Source: a virus. Taken from it: a DNA stretch of 60,957 bases. Below, in pieces: positions 48,301-56,720 of this stretch. A program made the position numbers and the translations under genes. The first letter of the stretch is position 1. Each line of letters starts with the position of its first letter. Under the pieces are notes generated by a model that searched no databases, had not been told where the DNA came from, and was given only the letters and a program-made list of their open reading frames with translations. Location of the stretch: positions 1-60,957 of the IMG/VR virus record IMGVR_UViG_3300025012_000094; one strand, written 5' to 3'.

Positions 48301-51300
48301 AAGGATTGCGGCTATCAAAGCGTCCACAGATGCCTTGTTGGCAGAAAAAGCGGCACATTATGAAGCTTCCATAGCGGTTGACCGACTGGCCTCTTCTTAT
48401 GGTGTTCTAGCTGATCAACAGCAGAGACTCCCATCTTTGGGGAATCCAGCCGCGGGTGGAAATCTAGCATCAAAAACTCTGGGGTATTACTTTGGCGCAG
48501 GCTCTTCAGGTATGTCTCAAGGATCTGCAGAATCTCCAGACTGGTTGAAGGACAGCGAGCAAAAACTACTGGATAATCTGCTGCCAATGCGGAAGGCTCG
48601 GGAGGAGTATGAGAAAGGTGTAGAAGCAATTCTAGCCCTGCAAAAGAAGCTCGAAGGGACTGCACAGGCTATATCAAAGGCTGATGTTGGCACGATGATG
48701 AGTAACCTGGCAGCCAAAACTATTGGCGCTGGCAAAGCGTTTAAAGGTTCTGCTGAGAGTATTAGAGACTTTAATACTAGAGTCCGTGAAGCTTTTGGGG
48801 ACACTTCTCAGTCGTATCTTTCTGAGTATCAAAAGTTACAGGAGAAGATATCAGACACATCTTCAAAGTTAAAGTCTGCTGCTGAGAAGGAGTTTGGTAT
48901 TGGCACCCCTGAAACAGCTGAACGGATGAAGGTCATTAACTCTGAGATGGTCAAAGCCTACGAGAATGCTGATAATCTTGAGAAGGTTGCTCTTGATGAT
49001 TTCAGTAAAAAGATGGAGGAGGCTTTTGGTGATGCCTCTACTGGAAAGCTCTCTGCTTTTGATAAGATGATGGAGAAGATCGATGACACCGTTATTAAGA
49101 TGGAGTCTGAGATCAAGAAAAAGTTTGAGGGAGACGACAACGGTCTGGCCCGGATGAGAAAAGAGCTTGGGCTCTTAAAAACTGAAGCTCAGGAAACGGC
49201 TGAAGAACTCCGGAAATCAGATTTGAAGAATAACCTAGAGGAGATTGAAGCGGCTTTTGGCAATCATGCCCAGCGCAATATGTCAGAGTTTGACAAAGAA
49301 CTGGCAAAGATTAATAAAACTTATACAGACCAGAAAGACGCGATTGCCAAGAAATACCCACTGGAACAGGCGACCAATGCCACGATTGAAGATCGAGCCG
49401 CAGCAATGGCAAAGCTTGATGAGCAGTATCAATTGGCAATCCAGAATTCTGACATCCTTATCAAAAAAAGTAATAACCTGTGGGACGGATTTGCTCTCGG
49501 GGTCAAGGACGCGATCGCAAGCACCAAGACTCTGGGGGAAGTCGGCTACGAAGTGGCTGGGGAACTGAAGAATGCTTTTCACGACACCTTCGTCGCCGCA
49601 ATCAAAGGTGACTTCGAGAGCATCGGCGACCTTTGGGACAGCCTTCTTGACCGGATGCTGGACCTGTTCATCAATTGGATCGCTGATCTTATTGCTCGCT
49701 GGGCTATGGCCCAGATAGGCAACGTGATCATGGGCGCTTTCGGGAGCGGCGGAGGCAGCGGCTTTGGTGCAGTTCTTGGCTCCTTGGGGGCGGCTCTGGC
49801 TGGGAATCGGGGCGGCAGTAACGGTGGCGTTGGCGCAGTTGGTACACTGGGCACCGTAGCAGGCACCGGTTATCAGATGTACACTGGGGAGAGTCTTTCG
49901 GCTGCGATTGCCAAGGGGCTGTATAATTATGCCTTCCCGAGGTCAACCATTGCTCCATACACTCCAGGGTCAGGGCAACCGTTGGGCAGTACAGGTTCTC
50001 CTTCTGGGGCTTCTCCAGGAGCAGCTAGCGCTTGGCAGACGAGTCAGAATACCTATGGAGTTTTGTCTTCACAGGCGGGGTCTCTGGCGCCTCAGGCGAC
50101 CACGGCGCTGGGTTGGACCTATGGGGCAACCCCGACTGTGGCCAGCCAAGTGGCCCAGTATGGTTCCTATGGCGTACTGCAATCTCAAGCTGCTGCGCCT
50201 GTAGCTCAGTCAGCAGCCCCCGCGGCGTCAAGTTTCAGCTCCTACGCAGGCATTATCGGGGCAGTTGTTTCCATGGCAATCATGGCGTACAGCAGTCAGA
50301 AAAAGAAGATGATGCCGGACGAAGCCGACATGTTCAACAAGGCTGGGTTCCGGCCGGAGACCTTTGCTTCGCTGATCGGTAACGAATTTCAGAAGACGGT
50401 CATCCCTTATTTCGGAGAGACGAATGCGAAATGGGACCAAGCCTCGAATTCACTGATCATGCTGGCAGACGCCGATAAAGCAAAGTCCGCCCGGGAGGAT
50501 AACTATTTCAAAAAAGACCCCTATGTGACGCCCGGTGCCCTTGGTATGCAGTGGGATGAGACTGCTCCTACTTGGAAAAAGAGTAACTCGGCAATACGAG
50601 AAGCGCTGCAGTTGTTGTTTGATGATGCTCAGTCTTTGGAGCGCATGGCGCTTAATATTGGGAAGCCAGAGACATTTGAGGAATTTGCGGTAGCCCTCGA
50701 GAAGCTGAATGTCGCTATTGACCCGTCTACGGCCGAAGGGCTGTGGGAGTGGGCCGAGGCCTCGACTCCGTCCTTTGACAAGATGAAAAAGTCTTTGACG
50801 GACCTTAACCTGAGCAGTGGTGAAATGCATCGAGCACTGATCCTGCTCGAAGATGCAGCCGGCTCGGCGTCAGGTTCCTCTGAAGAACTCGAGAAGTATT
50901 TGCGATCGCTGGGAAAAACACAAGAAGAAGTGTCCCAAGTTATGGCCGATTACACCGGATCGGCAATCAGCAGGATGAGGGCTGCCGGGGAAGAATACCT
51001 GGCGGCTACAAATCCGGTGCTTTATTCTTTGTCTATGATTTCTCAGCAGATGCAGGAAGTCTATACTGACACTTCGATGCTGACCAGCGCCGTGGGCGTG
51101 TTTGGGGACGAAGCCAACACAGCGAGCAATGCAATCTACACGTTGAACTCCGTAATGGGGTCTTTGGACTATTCTCTGCAGGATTTGGATTCCTCGGCTA
51201 CTCAGGCGGGGAATGCCATCGGCGACGCCGCCTACGATATTCAAGCAGCGCTTCGCGTGATCACTGAGGGCAGCATATCGACCGGCACCACTGGGGTCGG

Positions 51301-52684
51301 GACTGCTGAAGGTTCGGCTACAGGAGGACTTCTCCGCGGCGGGTCCGGGGTCAGGGATGATCTGTACATCGGGACAATCGCCGGCCGGCCACAGATCGCA
51401 ATGGGCGGTGAGTACGTCATCAATCAGCGCTCTACTCAGAAACACCTCTCGCTGCTGGAAGCGATCAACGCTGACAAATATCTGATTGGGGGCCCAACCC
51501 CGCCGGCAAGTCCGCCCGGGAGCACTCCGAAGCCGGGATCCCTGCTGAGCGGTGTCAGATCATCAAAGACTCCGGAGGATCTGCAGTCGCTGGTTGATAT
51601 GCTGGATGATGTGACCCGGTCCATGCGCTTGATGAGTGGCACAGACCTGGCTAAGGAGATCTTAGAGATTCAGTATCGTTTCTACGATATGATCGAGGAG
51701 GCGAAGAAGCTTGGCGCCTCGGAGCAAGATCTGGCAAAGATCCGACGCCTGCAGGCGATGGAGATCGAGGAAGCAAACAAGAAGGTGGCCCAGGCCCGGT
51801 TCGAGTTCATGCGTGGGATCAACGACGAGATCAACAATTTCGGGATGACTGATCTTGAGATTGCTCTGCGCGGGACTCGTCGAGAGATGCAGGAGCAGAT
51901 CGCTGCAGCGAAAGCTCTGGGGCTCGGTGAGTCTGAACTGATGAAGATCAGGCAGTTGCAGCAGCTTAAGGCCGCTGAGCTTATTGAGGCCCATCGTAAA
52001 GAACAGGCAGAGTTCATGCTCAACATCACTGACCAGATCAAGATGATGGGTATGACGGAGTCAGAGAAGTCCTTATTCCAGCTTAATCGTGAGATGGAGG
52101 ACATGATCCTTCAGGCGAAAGAGCTTGGTCTGGGTGAGTCTGAACTGGCAAAGATCCGGGAGCTCTACGGACTCAAGTCTTTGGAGGTGATGAACCAAGG
52201 ATTGCTGGAGGCGGTCACGGCGATTGGATCGTTTAAGGATTCCATGGGTGGGATCGAAAGTGCTGCGTTGAAGTCGTCCACAGCGCAACAGAAGCTCTTC
52301 GACATCCTGACTCAGGCCAAGGCCGGCGACTTTAAAGGCGTTGAGACTATCGGCGAGGTCCTGAAAGATATCTCGATCGATAAGTCGAAATATGCTACGG
52401 CTGCGGACTACGCTCGGGATTATTGGAAGACGATGGGCGCGGTCAACCAGATCGAGAAGTTGACGAATAACAAGATCGCAGGCATCAACACAGAAGTTCC
52501 AACGATCAGCAGCCGCGACGCCGAGGCCAACCGCAAGAGCCAAGACGAGGTCAATACCAGGCTGGACGACCTCAGGGCGTCAGTAGTTGCCGGCAACGTC
52601 CAGAACTTGAAGAATACCCAGAAAACTGCCCGGATGCTTGACCGATGGGAATCCATTGGTATGCCGGCAACCAGGGTGGCGTAA
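45395..52684 (+). CDS. Tape measure protein
   Basis: A 2429-residue, mainly helical protein that sets tail length; at roughly 0.15 nm per residue it predicts a tail around 360 nm. Residues ~430-760 form the conserved TP901-type core (L-A-A-G-M-R-E-F-A-K-A-G-V, F-A-T-I-A-D-M-E-L-G-E-A-I). A Gly/Ser-rich segment and a G-G-L-L-R-G-G-S-G motif lie near 1978. Three diverged repeats of ~60 residues containing L-G-L-G-E-S-E-L fill ~2080-2270. The part around 47640-48560 is AT-rich compared with both sides, suggesting mosaic origin. Confidence 0.93.
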   Translation: MGQIDIGVSVSQRALQDIDKLAAGLQKTGKITDKTAASFKAGSKTISEFLQQVKALQTGFSGVLKMLQAGGAGFSEYLTQVQKATRESAALRSEFKKLTVDGFSYKKSLDGVLSTQLELILNQKAETIALGNLSSQMSKAAALRAKTIALLDGTALASAKVVAVKEAELAIAEATTVSIAREVLAMKSLVIAEAQLTDSQRLAALVTAGLAVEYDAVAVATAAQAKAALAAGAASAKNAAQNKVESLGLRELFDARVKMNVATAASIRAREMENAVAAKSVASKTQLFNIEAELAYLQGAEAKAVAATTITLERKLAVERYLFETEAQVTAGTIGLTRAVIEQTRVEAANQAVALGLAVAYDAQTVAYQAATGAVNANLGAQYSAAKAASTNAVANSQSAAATTQAGRAAAGASGAFTTYGSAVRGAAGAMSMLWFAYGQLLPLMAAFAGVRAAKEAMSLGVAFEYATTSIQSLSKDVEGALMPLDEIQQRLMAMEGLRHTPTELAAGMREFAKAGVAPAEALRDLATMSKFATIADMELGEAIKDVIGLTLAFQPTMKAATGKLFTFADAANMVAAAAMLSITEVDEMSNAFSHAAELGIVSKMRFEEVAASLAIMANAGIRGTKAATSLRTGMLKLQTAGDPVHKMFEKLGRKFNAFNEDGSVKNVVETFKELNKALAGVADEKRIAIFTKLFTARSMKAGAVLSQQVKELDAFILKLRQAAEGVGFIEEKYQDLAHTARAELDYLKVALEKMLLKPVNVEGLSEAISSIRMVVTDISPIFAVFASVIGAIGHDFINLIELAISFVKQLWDLVDGGISFAEVVDLLKTRFTDLVGFISNLNIVNLFREQFYSIDVLFINLGATAKTAAVTIQGVFESLGSMLMVIFGSAINWVIDKIFYIPDAINRMITMIGQATKDIPLLSSFYSPAMSAIGDNLTQAASAVKEAFKIDLSAENAQLKESGDLYASRIAAIKASTDALLAEKAAHYEASIAVDRLASSYGVLADQQQRLPSLGNPAAGGNLASKTLGYYFGAGSSGMSQGSAESPDWLKDSEQKLLDNLLPMRKAREEYEKGVEAILALQKKLEGTAQAISKADVGTMMSNLAAKTIGAGKAFKGSAESIRDFNTRVREAFGDTSQSYLSEYQKLQEKISDTSSKLKSAAEKEFGIGTPETAERMKVINSEMVKAYENADNLEKVALDDFSKKMEEAFGDASTGKLSAFDKMMEKIDDTVIKMESEIKKKFEGDDNGLARMRKELGLLKTEAQETAEELRKSDLKNNLEEIEAAFGNHAQRNMSEFDKELAKINKTYTDQKDAIAKKYPLEQATNATIEDRAAAMAKLDEQYQLAIQNSDILIKKSNNLWDGFALGVKDAIASTKTLGEVGYEVAGELKNAFHDTFVAAIKGDFESIGDLWDSLLDRMLDLFINWIADLIARWAMAQIGNVIMGAFGSGGGSGFGAVLGSLGAALAGNRGGSNGGVGAVGTLGTVAGTGYQMYTGESLSAAIAKGLYNYAFPRSTIAPYTPGSGQPLGSTGSPSGASPGAASAWQTSQNTYGVLSSQAGSLAPQATTALGWTYGATPTVASQVAQYGSYGVLQSQAAAPVAQSAAPAASSFSSYAGIIGAVVSMAIMAYSSQKKKMMPDEADMFNKAGFRPETFASLIGNEFQKTVIPYFGETNAKWDQASNSLIMLADADKAKSAREDNYFKKDPYVTPGALGMQWDETAPTWKKSNSAIREALQLLFDDAQSLERMALNIGKPETFEEFAVALEKLNVAIDPSTAEGLWEWAEASTPSFDKMKKSLTDLNLSSGEMHRALILLEDAAGSASGSSEELEKYLRSLGKTQEEVSQVMADYTGSAISRMRAAGEEYLAATNPVLYSLSMISQQMQEVYTDTSMLTSAVGVFGDEANTASNAIYTLNSVMGSLDYSLQDLDSSATQAGNAIGDAAYDIQAALRVITEGSISTGTTGVGTAEGSATGGLLRGGSGVRDDLYIGTIAGRPQIAMGGEYVINQRSTQKHLSLLEAINADKYLIGGPTPPASPPGSTPKPGSLLSGVRSSKTPEDLQSLVDMLDDVTRSMRLMSGTDLAKEILEIQYRFYDMIEEAKKLGASEQDLAKIRRLQAMEIEEANKKVAQARFEFMRGINDEINNFGMTDLEIALRGTRREMQEQIAAAKALGLGESELMKIRQLQQLKAAELIEAHRKEQAEFMLNITDQIKMMGMTESEKSLFQLNREMEDMILQAKELGLGESELAKIRELYGLKSLEVMNQGLLEAVTAIGSFKDSMGGIESAALKSSTAQQKLFDILTQAKAGDFKGVETIGEVLKDISIDKSKYATAADYARDYWKTMGAVNQIEKLTNNKIAGINTEVPTISSRDAEANRKSQDEVNTRLDDLRASVVAGNVQNLKNTQKTARMLDRWESIGMPATRVA

Positions 52685-52685
52685 T

Positions 52686-54266
52686 ATGAAAGTCATAAAG
52701 CCTATCGCGGTTACGGATGCAACCCTGTATGGGTGTTCAGAGCCTGAAGATGACTATGCTGCCTGGGCAATTGGGACGACCTATGGTGCCGGGGACAAGG
52801 TTATAGTTCTCAGTACGCACAAGATCTATGAGTCTCTGCAGGCGGCAAACACCGGAAACGATCCGACGACCGCAACAGACTGGTGGCTGGATCTGGGCCC
52901 GACGAACCGCTGGAAGATGTTTGACAAATCAGTGGGGTCGGTCACTGCCGCGAATAACTTCCTGATCGTGATGGTCAAACTGACCGATGCTGATTTTGTG
53001 GACTCTCTGGCTCTGCTGGATATCGTTGCCAATCACGTAGTAATTGAACTCTTGGACGATGCTGTTTATGGGACGATGAGCCCAAGTGCCTCGGCCTCAG
53101 CAACAGCGAGCCCGTCAGGGGCAGCAAGTTTGAGTTCTTCTGTGTCGTCTAGCCCGACGACAAGCCCCTCGAGTAGCGCGTCTTCGAGCCCGAGTACATC
53201 AGCGTCTTCGAGCCCAAGCTCTTCGCCATCGTCCAGCCCGACGACGAGCCCGAGTACATCAGCGTCTTCGAGCCCGAGTTCTTCACCTTCGTCCAGCCCG
53301 ACAACGAGCCCGAGCGCTTCAGTATCAGGGAGCCCGACGACTAGCCCAAGTTCGTCAGAAAGCGCAAGCCCGAGTTCTTCAGCCAGCAGCAGTTTGAGTG
53401 CTTCAACCAGCCCGTCTGGAGGACCAAGTGTCAGCGCCTCTGGGGGGCCCAGCACCAGCTCCAGCCTGTCAAATAGCCCATCAGCATCGCCGAGTGCCAG
53501 CGGGGGCAACTATCTGACCGACGGTGACGGGAACTTCTTGGTTGATGGGGCGGGCAACAGGTTGAAAGACGGCGGCGTCGGGGATGACGGTGGGGCCTCG
53601 TCTTCAGCTTCGTCGAGCGTATCCTCAAGCCCGACGACAAGTTTGAGTTCTTCTGTGTCGTCTAGCCCAACAACAAGCCCGAGCTCGTCAGAGAGTGCAA
53701 GCCCAAGTTCGTCAGCCAGCGCCAGCCCTTACCCGGTTGGAGTGCTCTGGCACTATGAGACTGATTTGATATCTGCTCCGGATGAGACTGACAATGACTG
53801 GTATCAATATTTCTTCTCAGCACTGGAGAATCTCGAAGATTATTTGCTTCTGAATATGCCGACTTACACCAATGCAATCCTTAAAGTTACTCTAACCGGG
53901 ACGACTGTAGAGGTGGGGACGTTCGCATTTGGAAAGTCAGTTTACATTGGGGAGACTCAGTGGGGGCTGCAGTTGGGTATACTGGACTATTCGACAAAAG
54001 AGACTGACGACTTTGGGGTGACTTCTGTTGTTGAACGGGTTTATGCCGACAAGATGGAGTGTGATCTTTTTCTGGAACACAGCATGGTGAGGATGGTTAA
54101 GAAATTCCTTTCAAGTGTCAGGGCTACCCCCTGCGTTTGGATGGGCACCGAGGTCAGTACATTTTCCGAGTTAACAATTGTTTATGGATTCTATAAGAAT
54201 TTTGATATAGTACTACAAGATTACGGTGGGAGTATCTGCTCTCTCGAAATCGAAGGTTTAACTTAA
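52686..54266 (+). CDS. Distal tail protein with carbohydrate-binding-like domain and Ser/Pro tracts
   Basis: ATG 52686 overlaps the end region of the tape measure gene. A 526-residue protein: residues ~25-75 (W-A-I-G-T-T-Y-G-A-G-D, N-T-G-N-D-P, W-W) resemble a chitin-binding CBM5/12-like domain. Residues 131-273 and 303-348 are Ser/Pro/Thr tracts split by a D-G-D-G-N-F-L-V-D-G-A-G-N insert. The C-terminal ~175 residues (Y-G-F-Y-K-N-F-D near the end) resemble the second half of a phage tail protein that, from memory, normally lacks the tract. So the repeats appear inserted into a loop. Confidence 0.68.
   Translation: MKVIKPIAVTDATLYGCSEPEDDYAAWAIGTTYGAGDKVIVLSTHKIYESLQAANTGNDPTTATDWWLDLGPTNRWKMFDKSVGSVTAANNFLIVMVKLTDADFVDSLALLDIVANHVVIELLDDAVYGTMSPSASASATASPSGAASLSSSVSSSPTTSPSSSASSSPSTSASSSPSSSPSSSPTTSPSTSASSSPSSSPSSSPTTSPSASVSGSPTTSPSSSESASPSSSASSSLSASTSPSGGPSVSASGGPSTSSSLSNSPSASPSASGGNYLTDGDGNFLVDGAGNRLKDGGVGDDGGASSSASSSVSSSPTTSLSSSVSSSPTTSPSSSESASPSSSASASPYPVGVLWHYETDLISAPDETDNDWYQYFFSALENLEDYLLLNMPTYTNAILKVTLTGTTVEVGTFAFGKSVYIGETQWGLQLGILDYSTKETDDFGVTSVVERVYADKMECDLFLEHSMVRMVKKFLSSVRATPCVWMGTEVSTFSELTIVYGFYKNFDIVLQDYGGSICSLEIEGLT
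53076..53505 (+). repeat. Ser/Pro/Thr-rich coding repeat, tract 3a
   Basis: About 143 codons of S-P-T-T-S-P-S-S-S units. A 60-base unit is tandemly duplicated (53186-53245 and 53246-53305) with few differences, showing growth by duplication. Confidence 0.88.
53594..53730 (+). repeat. Ser/Pro/Thr-rich coding repeat, tract 3b
   Basis: A second tract in the same gene. A 41-base segment (53640-53680) is a near-identical copy of 53127-53167, two mismatches. Confidence 0.88.
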
Positions 54267-54277
54267 AGAGGCCCAGC

Positions 54278-55078
54278 ATGACTATCTCAGCCCTTCCATC
54301 AGCCCCAAATAAAAATACTGACAGTGCTTCAGCGTTCAACACAAAAGCGAATGCCTGGGTCGCAGCATTATCAACGTTCGTGACCGAGGCCAACGCCTTG
54401 GAGGCCAACGTCAACAGTCGAGAGACTCTGGCGACTGCCGCGGCGGTAACTGCTTCGGCAGCCTCAGCGACGGCGACGACAAAAGCCGCAGAATCGTTGG
54501 CCAGTGCGGCGACGGCTGTGGCTGCTCCGGGGACGAGCGCGACGAGTACGACCAGCCTGACGATTGGTACCGGGTCGAAGTCACTGACGATCCAAGCAGG
54601 GAAATCTCTGGTCGTCGGGATGAAGGTTATCATCGCCTGGACAAACTCTCCCACGTATTATATGTATGGGACGATCACAGCCTACAATTCTACCACTGGG
54701 TCACTGGTGGTCATGTCTGAGGCATTCAGTGGCGCAGGGACAACTTCAGCGTGGACGATCTCCTTGACGGCGCCGGCAGTTGGTCTTGGCCTCGGGCAGA
54801 CTTGGCAGGAAATGGGGAGTGCCAGGGCTTTTAATACAACATATACAAACACAACAGGCAAACCACTTGTGGTCTCTGTTACTGGGTACACAACAGATGA
54901 AAATCCATTAGCCGGGTTGTCTTTGTATGTTGATTCTACGTTGCTTGGAATATCAGCACAAGTAAGTACTATTACAACACACTATGTAGTGATTTCAGGT
55001 ATAGTGCCAATTGGGTCAACATATAGAGTAACAGCTTTAGGTTCTATATTCAAGACTTCTTGGGCCGAACTGCGATAA
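54278..55078 (+). CDS. Tail fibre-like protein, 266 aa
   Basis: An N-terminal ~90 residues of Ala/Thr-rich helix (T-E-A-N-A-L-E-A-N-V and T-A-S-A-A-S-A-T-A), typical of fibre shafts, then a beta-rich end with W-T-I-S-L and V-V-I-S-G-I-V-P-I-G-S. The start V-S/I-S-A-L-P-S-A-P-N is fibre-like. It lies between the distal tail and spike genes. Confidence 0.62.
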   Translation: MTISALPSAPNKNTDSASAFNTKANAWVAALSTFVTEANALEANVNSRETLATAAAVTASAASATATTKAAESLASAATAVAAPGTSATSTTSLTIGTGSKSLTIQAGKSLVVGMKVIIAWTNSPTYYMYGTITAYNSTTGSLVVMSEAFSGAGTTSAWTISLTAPAVGLGLGQTWQEMGSARAFNTTYTNTTGKPLVVSVTGYTTDENPLAGLSLYVDSTLLGISAQVSTITTHYVVISGIVPIGSTYRVTALGSIFKTSWAELR

Positions 55079-55113
55079 CAATGAAATCTACAACAAATAG
55101 TCGGAGAACCGCT

Positions 55114-55977
55114 ATGAAGAGATTTTTAATAACAGCAATACTCTTGCTGACGGCTTGCAGCACAGCCCGGGCCGACTTTGACATCACGGCCTTGCCTGAT
55201 CACACGGCGCCGGCGGCAGCAACTGACGGGCTGGTGGTCTACAAGTACTCTGCGGCAGAGGGCAGCCGAGTGCAGGAGGTCAAGGCCTCGGCCGACGCCG
55301 GGCAGTGTCTGTCGGGGACGTGGACCTGGGTTGATTTTCAACCGCTTGACACTTCCCTGACTCAGATCTCCGGGTTGACGCTTTCTCAAGGCGACATCCT
55401 TTACTATGACGGATCAGCGATCACGAACCTTGGTCCGGGGGACGCCGGCAAGCTGTTGCAGACAAACGGGGTTGGGGCCAACCCCACTTGGACAAGTGCA
55501 ATCGCCTTGGATGTTTTTGGTTTGCCAAACGGTGTGGCCCCGACGGTTGACGAAACGGGCGAAACCGCGATCGACACCACCAGCGATCAACTTCTTTATT
55601 ACGGTGGGGCGAAGCGAGTACTGACGTATAAAGAGCCACTATGCATCACCGTTGAAAATCTCGCTGCTGCCGATGATGATTATGCCTATTTTTCCTGGCC
55701 TTATGCAGTGACCATCACTGGGCTGTGGTGCCATTATCGAGGTACTGGTTCAACTCCGGCGACAATCACCTTGGAAGACGGGGCCGGGAATGCAATGACT
55801 ATTACCGATACAGCCGCGACTTGTGCGGCATCAACAACGACTGCAACACCAAAGACTGTCACAGCGGCAAATGGGCTTACGGCATATGAGATGCTGGCTT
55901 TTAACGTAACAAATGCAGTGAGCCCGGAGACAGACGAATATACGATATGTGTCAGTTATACTGTGGATGCCGACTGA
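55114..55977 (+). CDS. Fibre-like protein with an N-terminal export signal
   Basis: ATG 55114 has GGAG 7 bases upstream. The N-terminus K-R-F-L-I-T-A-I-L-L-L-T-A-C is a signal peptide with lipobox (or cleavage at A-R-A). The rest has fibre character (I-T-A-L-P-D-H-T-A-P-A-A-A-T-D). An export signal on a phage fibre is unusual. 287 residues; its stop overlaps the next ATG. Confidence 0.6.
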   Translation: MKRFLITAILLLTACSTARADFDITALPDHTAPAAATDGLVVYKYSAAEGSRVQEVKASADAGQCLSGTWTWVDFQPLDTSLTQISGLTLSQGDILYYDGSAITNLGPGDAGKLLQTNGVGANPTWTSAIALDVFGLPNGVAPTVDETGETAIDTTSDQLLYYGGAKRVLTYKEPLCITVENLAAADDDYAYFSWPYAVTITGLWCHYRGTGSTPATITLEDGAGNAMTITDTAATCAASTTTATPKTVTAANGLTAYEMLAFNVTNAVSPETDEYTICVSYTVDAD

Positions 55978-56720
55978 TGAAGTATTTATTGGCAGCAGTC
56001 CTTATACTGCTCACATGGTCAGACAGTTTTGCGGCGAGCGGTATTCTCGTGCGCAGGAGTACCGCTTGTACTACTCCTGCGAATGGGGATGAGCTGAGTG
56101 AGGGCTTTGAGGGAGGCTACGAAGCCGCGGGTTGGACAGAGACAGTAGGCACAGGCGGGACGCTGACCGAGAATTACACTCTGACGGGAACTGCGCCGGC
56201 AGGGTCATGCCTTGTGGGCCTTTATTCTGCAGCCATCGCCGGTGCAAGTAACATGACTTACGCCACCTGGGACGCAGGAGCACCAATATCTAGGGCCGGA
56301 AGTCTTGATATTACCGGGAGTATCAGGGTCAACTCAAGCACACTCCCCGCCAACGACGATGCACTTACTGTTCTGCACTGGAGTAACTATAGCACCAGTG
56401 ATGCTGCTGGCTTGGCAATGGTTAAACTCATCGACGATAACGGAACGTTGATGATTAAAGCTCAAGGCGCAGGGAATAGCGCCGAGGTTGCTATCACAAC
56501 TGGAATTTGGTACAGTTTTGTTCTGCACCTTGATGGTACCGCGGCAAGTTCGTATTTTCAGATAGACGCCGGAACAACTTGCGATGCTGCTAGCGAATGT
56601 ACTTTCGCCAGATTTGATTCTGCTGATGGGCAGTATTTGCACACTGGGCCTGGATATCAACTCGATACAGACGAAGCAGCCGCAATAGAATGGGGGGGCA
56701 TATGGGTAAATACGCCGTAA
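55977..56720 (+). CDS. Exported beta-rich protein, lectin-like
   Basis: 247 residues with N-terminal signal K-Y-L-L-A-A-V-L-I-L-L-T-W (cleavage after S-F-A likely) and a jelly-roll-like domain (E-G-F-E-G-G-Y-E-A-A-G-W-T-E, then W-Y-S-F-V-L-H-L-D-G). This concanavalin-type pattern fits a carbohydrate-binding fibre or accessory protein. Confidence 0.6.
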   Translation: MKYLLAAVLILLTWSDSFAASGILVRRSTACTTPANGDELSEGFEGGYEAAGWTETVGTGGTLTENYTLTGTAPAGSCLVGLYSAAIAGASNMTYATWDAGAPISRAGSLDITGSIRVNSSTLPANDDALTVLHWSNYSTSDAAGLAMVKLIDDNGTLMIKAQGAGNSAEVAITTGIWYSFVLHLDGTAASSYFQIDAGTTCDAASECTFARFDSADGQYLHTGPGYQLDTDEAAAIEWGGIWVNTP

